Assembly (NCBI GenBank): GCA_013003285.1
Contig: JABDJY010000299.1
Span: 1 to 13,499 of the forward strand
DNA: 13,499 nucleotides
Origin: Alphaproteobacteria bacterium
GTDB taxonomy: Bacteria > Pseudomonadota > Alphaproteobacteria > UBA6615
Direction of reading: 5' to 3'
Shown here: positions 11,680 through 13,499 of the stretch, piece by piece
Numbering within the stretch: position 1 is the stretch's first letter
Layout of the letters: each line of letters opens with the position of its first letter
Notes under the pieces: model-generated
What the model saw: the letters and a program-made list of their open reading frames with translations, nothing else
Databases searched by the model: none
What the model was told of the DNA's origin: nothing
Translations under genes and position numbers: made by a program

Positions 11680-13499
11680 ATGGCTGATTTTTCGAGCAAA
11701 TCGCTCGACGACTGGCGGGCGCGGGCGGCGCAGGAGCTCAAAGGCGGCTCGCCGGACGATCTGGTGTGGCAGACGCCGGAAGGCATCGCGGTCAAACCCG
11801 CCTATACGGCCGCCGATCTGGAAGATATCGAGTGGCTGGACGGCATGCCCGGGTTCCCGCCCTTTGTCGGCGGGCCGAAGGCTACCATGTATGCTGGCCG
11901 CCCCTGGACCGTGCGCCAATATGCCGGGTTTTCCACCGCCGAGGAATCCAACGCGTTCTATCGCGCCAACTTAGCTGCGGGCCAAAAGGGCTTGTCGGTG
12001 GCCTTCGATCTGGCGACCCATCGCGGTTATGACAGCGATCATCCGCGCGTGGTCGGCGATGTGGGCAAGGCCGGGGTCGCCATCGATTCCGTTGAAGATA
12101 TGAAAATTCTATTCGACGGCATCCCGCTCGATCAGATGAGCGTGTCGATGACTATGAACGGCGCGGTGTTGCCGGTGTTGGCCGGCTTTATCGTTGCCGG
12201 CGAGGAACAGGGCGTAGCGCAGGCCGACCTGTCGGGCACCATCCAGAACGACATCCTCAAAGAATTCATGGTGCGCAACACCTATATCTATCCGCCCGAG
12301 CCCTCCATGCGCGCGGTCGCCGATATCATCGCGTATACGGCGGAACATATGCCGCGCTTCAACTCGATTTCGATTTCCGGCTATCACATGCAGGAAGCCG
12401 GGGCGACGGCGGTCCAAGAGCTCGCCTTTACCTTGGCCGACGGCATCGAATATGTGCGCGCGGCGAAGACGACCGGGCTGGACGTGGACAAATTCGCGCC
12501 GCGCCTGTCGTTTTTCTTTGGCATCGGCATGAATTTCTTCATGGAAATCGCCAAGCTGCGCGCCGCCCGTTATCTGTGGGCGCATTACATGACCGATATG
12601 TTCGCCGCCGGTGACGAGCGCTCGTTGATGTTGCGCACTCACTGCCAGACCTCGGGCGTGTCGCTGACCGAGCAGGACCCCTACAACAATATCATCCGCA
12701 CCACCATCGAAGCCCTGGCGGCGACGCTGGGCGGCACCCAGTCGTTGCACACCAATGCCTTCGATGAAGCGGTGGCCCTGCCGACCCCGACCTCGGCGCG
12801 GGTGGCGCGCAACACCCAATTGGTGTTGCAACACGAGACCGGCATCACCCATGTGGCCGATCCGCTGGCGGGATCCTATTACGTCGAAAGCCTGACCCAG
12901 AGCCTGGTGATCGAGGCCACCAAGCTGATCGACGAGGTCGAGGCGCTCGGCGGTATGACCAAGGCGGTCGAGTCCGGCATGCCCAAATTGCGCATCGAAG
13001 AATCGGCGGCGCGTCGCCAGGCCCGGGTCGATCGCGGCGAGGATGTGATCGTTGGGGTCAATAAACATCGCCTGGAAGAAGAGGAGCCCATCGAATTCCG
13101 CGATATCGACAACACCAAGGTGCGCGATGCGCAGCTCAAGCGGTTGGCGACCGTGCGGGGCAGCCGCGACGATGCACGTTGCCAGGCGGCGCTCGACGCC
13201 ATCACCCACGCCGCGCGCAGCGGCAACGGGAATCTACTGGAAGTATGCATTGAAGCTTCCCGCGCCCGTGCTACGGTAGGCGAAATATCCGACGCCATGG
13301 AGGCGGTCTTTACCCGGCATCGGGCAACTGTCCGCTCGATTTCCGGGGTGTACGGCAAGGCCTACGAGAACGACGAAATGTTTCAGCAGGTCCGCAACGA
13401 AATCGAGGCGTTCGCCGCCGAAGAAGGCCGGCGGCCGCGTATGCTCGTCGCCAAGATGGGCCAGGACGGACACGATCGCGGCGCCAAGGTGATCGCCAC
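11680..13499 (+). CDS. scpA: Methylmalonyl-CoA mutase, catalytic chain (3' end outside window)
   Basis: Adenosylcobalamin-dependent isomerase interconverting (R)-methylmalonyl-CoA and succinyl-CoA in propionate and branched-chain catabolism. The window holds 606 codons of an expected 710-740, with no stop before the edge. The TIM-barrel substrate domain is complete. Tyr81 (QYAGFST), Arg199 (FMVRNTY) and His236 (SGYHMQEAGA) correspond to Tyr89, Arg207 and His244 of the Propionibacterium enzyme, with constant offset 8. RTHCQTSGVSLTEQDPYNN and GGTQSLHTNAFDEA are typical of the mutase and unlike ethylmalonyl-CoA mutase. The B12 domain begins near 583. Its DxHxxG motif (GQDGHDRGA) places the cobalt-ligand histidine at 598, eight codons before the end. 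No small-subunit gene precedes it, which suits the single-chain homodimeric type. ATG at 11680 has only a weak AGG ribosome site, and MADFSSKSL fits a family N-terminus. Confidence 0.96.
   Translation, partial: MADFSSKSLDDWRARAAQELKGGSPDDLVWQTPEGIAVKPAYTAADLEDIEWLDGMPGFPPFVGGPKATMYAGRPWTVRQYAGFSTAEESNAFYRANLAAGQKGLSVAFDLATHRGYDSDHPRVVGDVGKAGVAIDSVEDMKILFDGIPLDQMSVSMTMNGAVLPVLAGFIVAGEEQGVAQADLSGTIQNDILKEFMVRNTYIYPPEPSMRAVADIIAYTAEHMPRFNSISISGYHMQEAGATAVQELAFTLADGIEYVRAAKTTGLDVDKFAPRLSFFFGIGMNFFMEIAKLRAARYLWAHYMTDMFAAGDERSLMLRTHCQTSGVSLTEQDPYNNIIRTTIEALAATLGGTQSLHTNAFDEAVALPTPTSARVARNTQLVLQHETGITHVADPLAGSYYVESLTQSLVIEATKLIDEVEALGGMTKAVESGMPKLRIEESAARRQARVDRGEDVIVGVNKHRLEEEEPIEFRDIDNTKVRDAQLKRLATVRGSRDDARCQAALDAITHAARSGNGNLLEVCIEASRARATVGEISDAMEAVFTRHRATVRSISGVYGKAYENDEMFQQVRNEIEAFAAEEGRRPRMLVAKMGQDGHDRGAKVIA

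Noticed and set aside
12109..13209. 366-codon minus-strand frame opposite the mutase
   Set aside because: It is the antisense shadow of the conserved methylmalonyl-CoA mutase, His/Arg-rich as expected for a GC-rich antisense frame.
11680..13499. Ethylmalonyl-CoA mutase or isobutyryl-CoA mutase instead of methylmalonyl-CoA mutase
   Set aside because: The Tyr/Arg/His active-site set and the FMVRNTY and HCQTSGVSLTEQDPYNN motifs match methylmalonyl-CoA mutase.

Overview
The window reads as chromosomal DNA of an alphaproteobacterium, most likely Rhodospirillales-like. The clues are a GC-rich composition, a membrane-anchored EAL protein with TipF-like architecture, a HAD hydrolase of the DLWG type common in this class, and two TTAA-spaced-TTAA boxes in intergenic DNA that resemble CtrA sites. 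It is ordinary, densely packed, mostly metabolic and signalling DNA. I see no rRNA, tRNA, insertion sequence, CRISPR array or phage gene.

Layout: (1) 1-1767 holds two minus-strand exported proteins of unknown function, a histidine-rich lipoprotein and a signal-peptide protein with two cysteines. (2) 1768-3816 is a probable two-gene unit of amide-bond hydrolases, a nitrilase-superfamily amidase (Nit type) and an M20 amidohydrolase. (3) 3887-6098 has the TipF-like degenerate EAL protein, preceded by a CtrA-like box, and a class IIA HAD hydrolase. (4) 6114-7163 is a minus-strand orphan of clearly lower GC. (5) 7416-8498 is an ACMSD-like metal-dependent amidohydrolase/decarboxylase. (6) 8560-11602 has a small two-repeat VCBS protein (minus) divergent from a multidomain class III adenylate cyclase (SRPBCC, helical region, zinc ribbon, cyclase). 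They are separated by 373 bp holding an exact TTAA-N7-TTAAC box and two palindromes. (7) 11680 to the window end is a methylmalonyl-CoA mutase, cut off just after its cobalamin-binding histidine.

The genes do not form one pathway. The best-supported themes are second-messenger signalling (a likely c-di-GMP effector and a cAMP-producing enzyme) and possible cell-cycle or motility control through CtrA of the TipF-like and VCBS genes. I found no clear new multi-gene system. The most interesting leads are the two CtrA-like boxes, the degenerate EAL effector, the cyclase sensor architecture, the stand-alone VCBS mini-protein, the low-GC orphan and the HxxHV-repeat lipoprotein.
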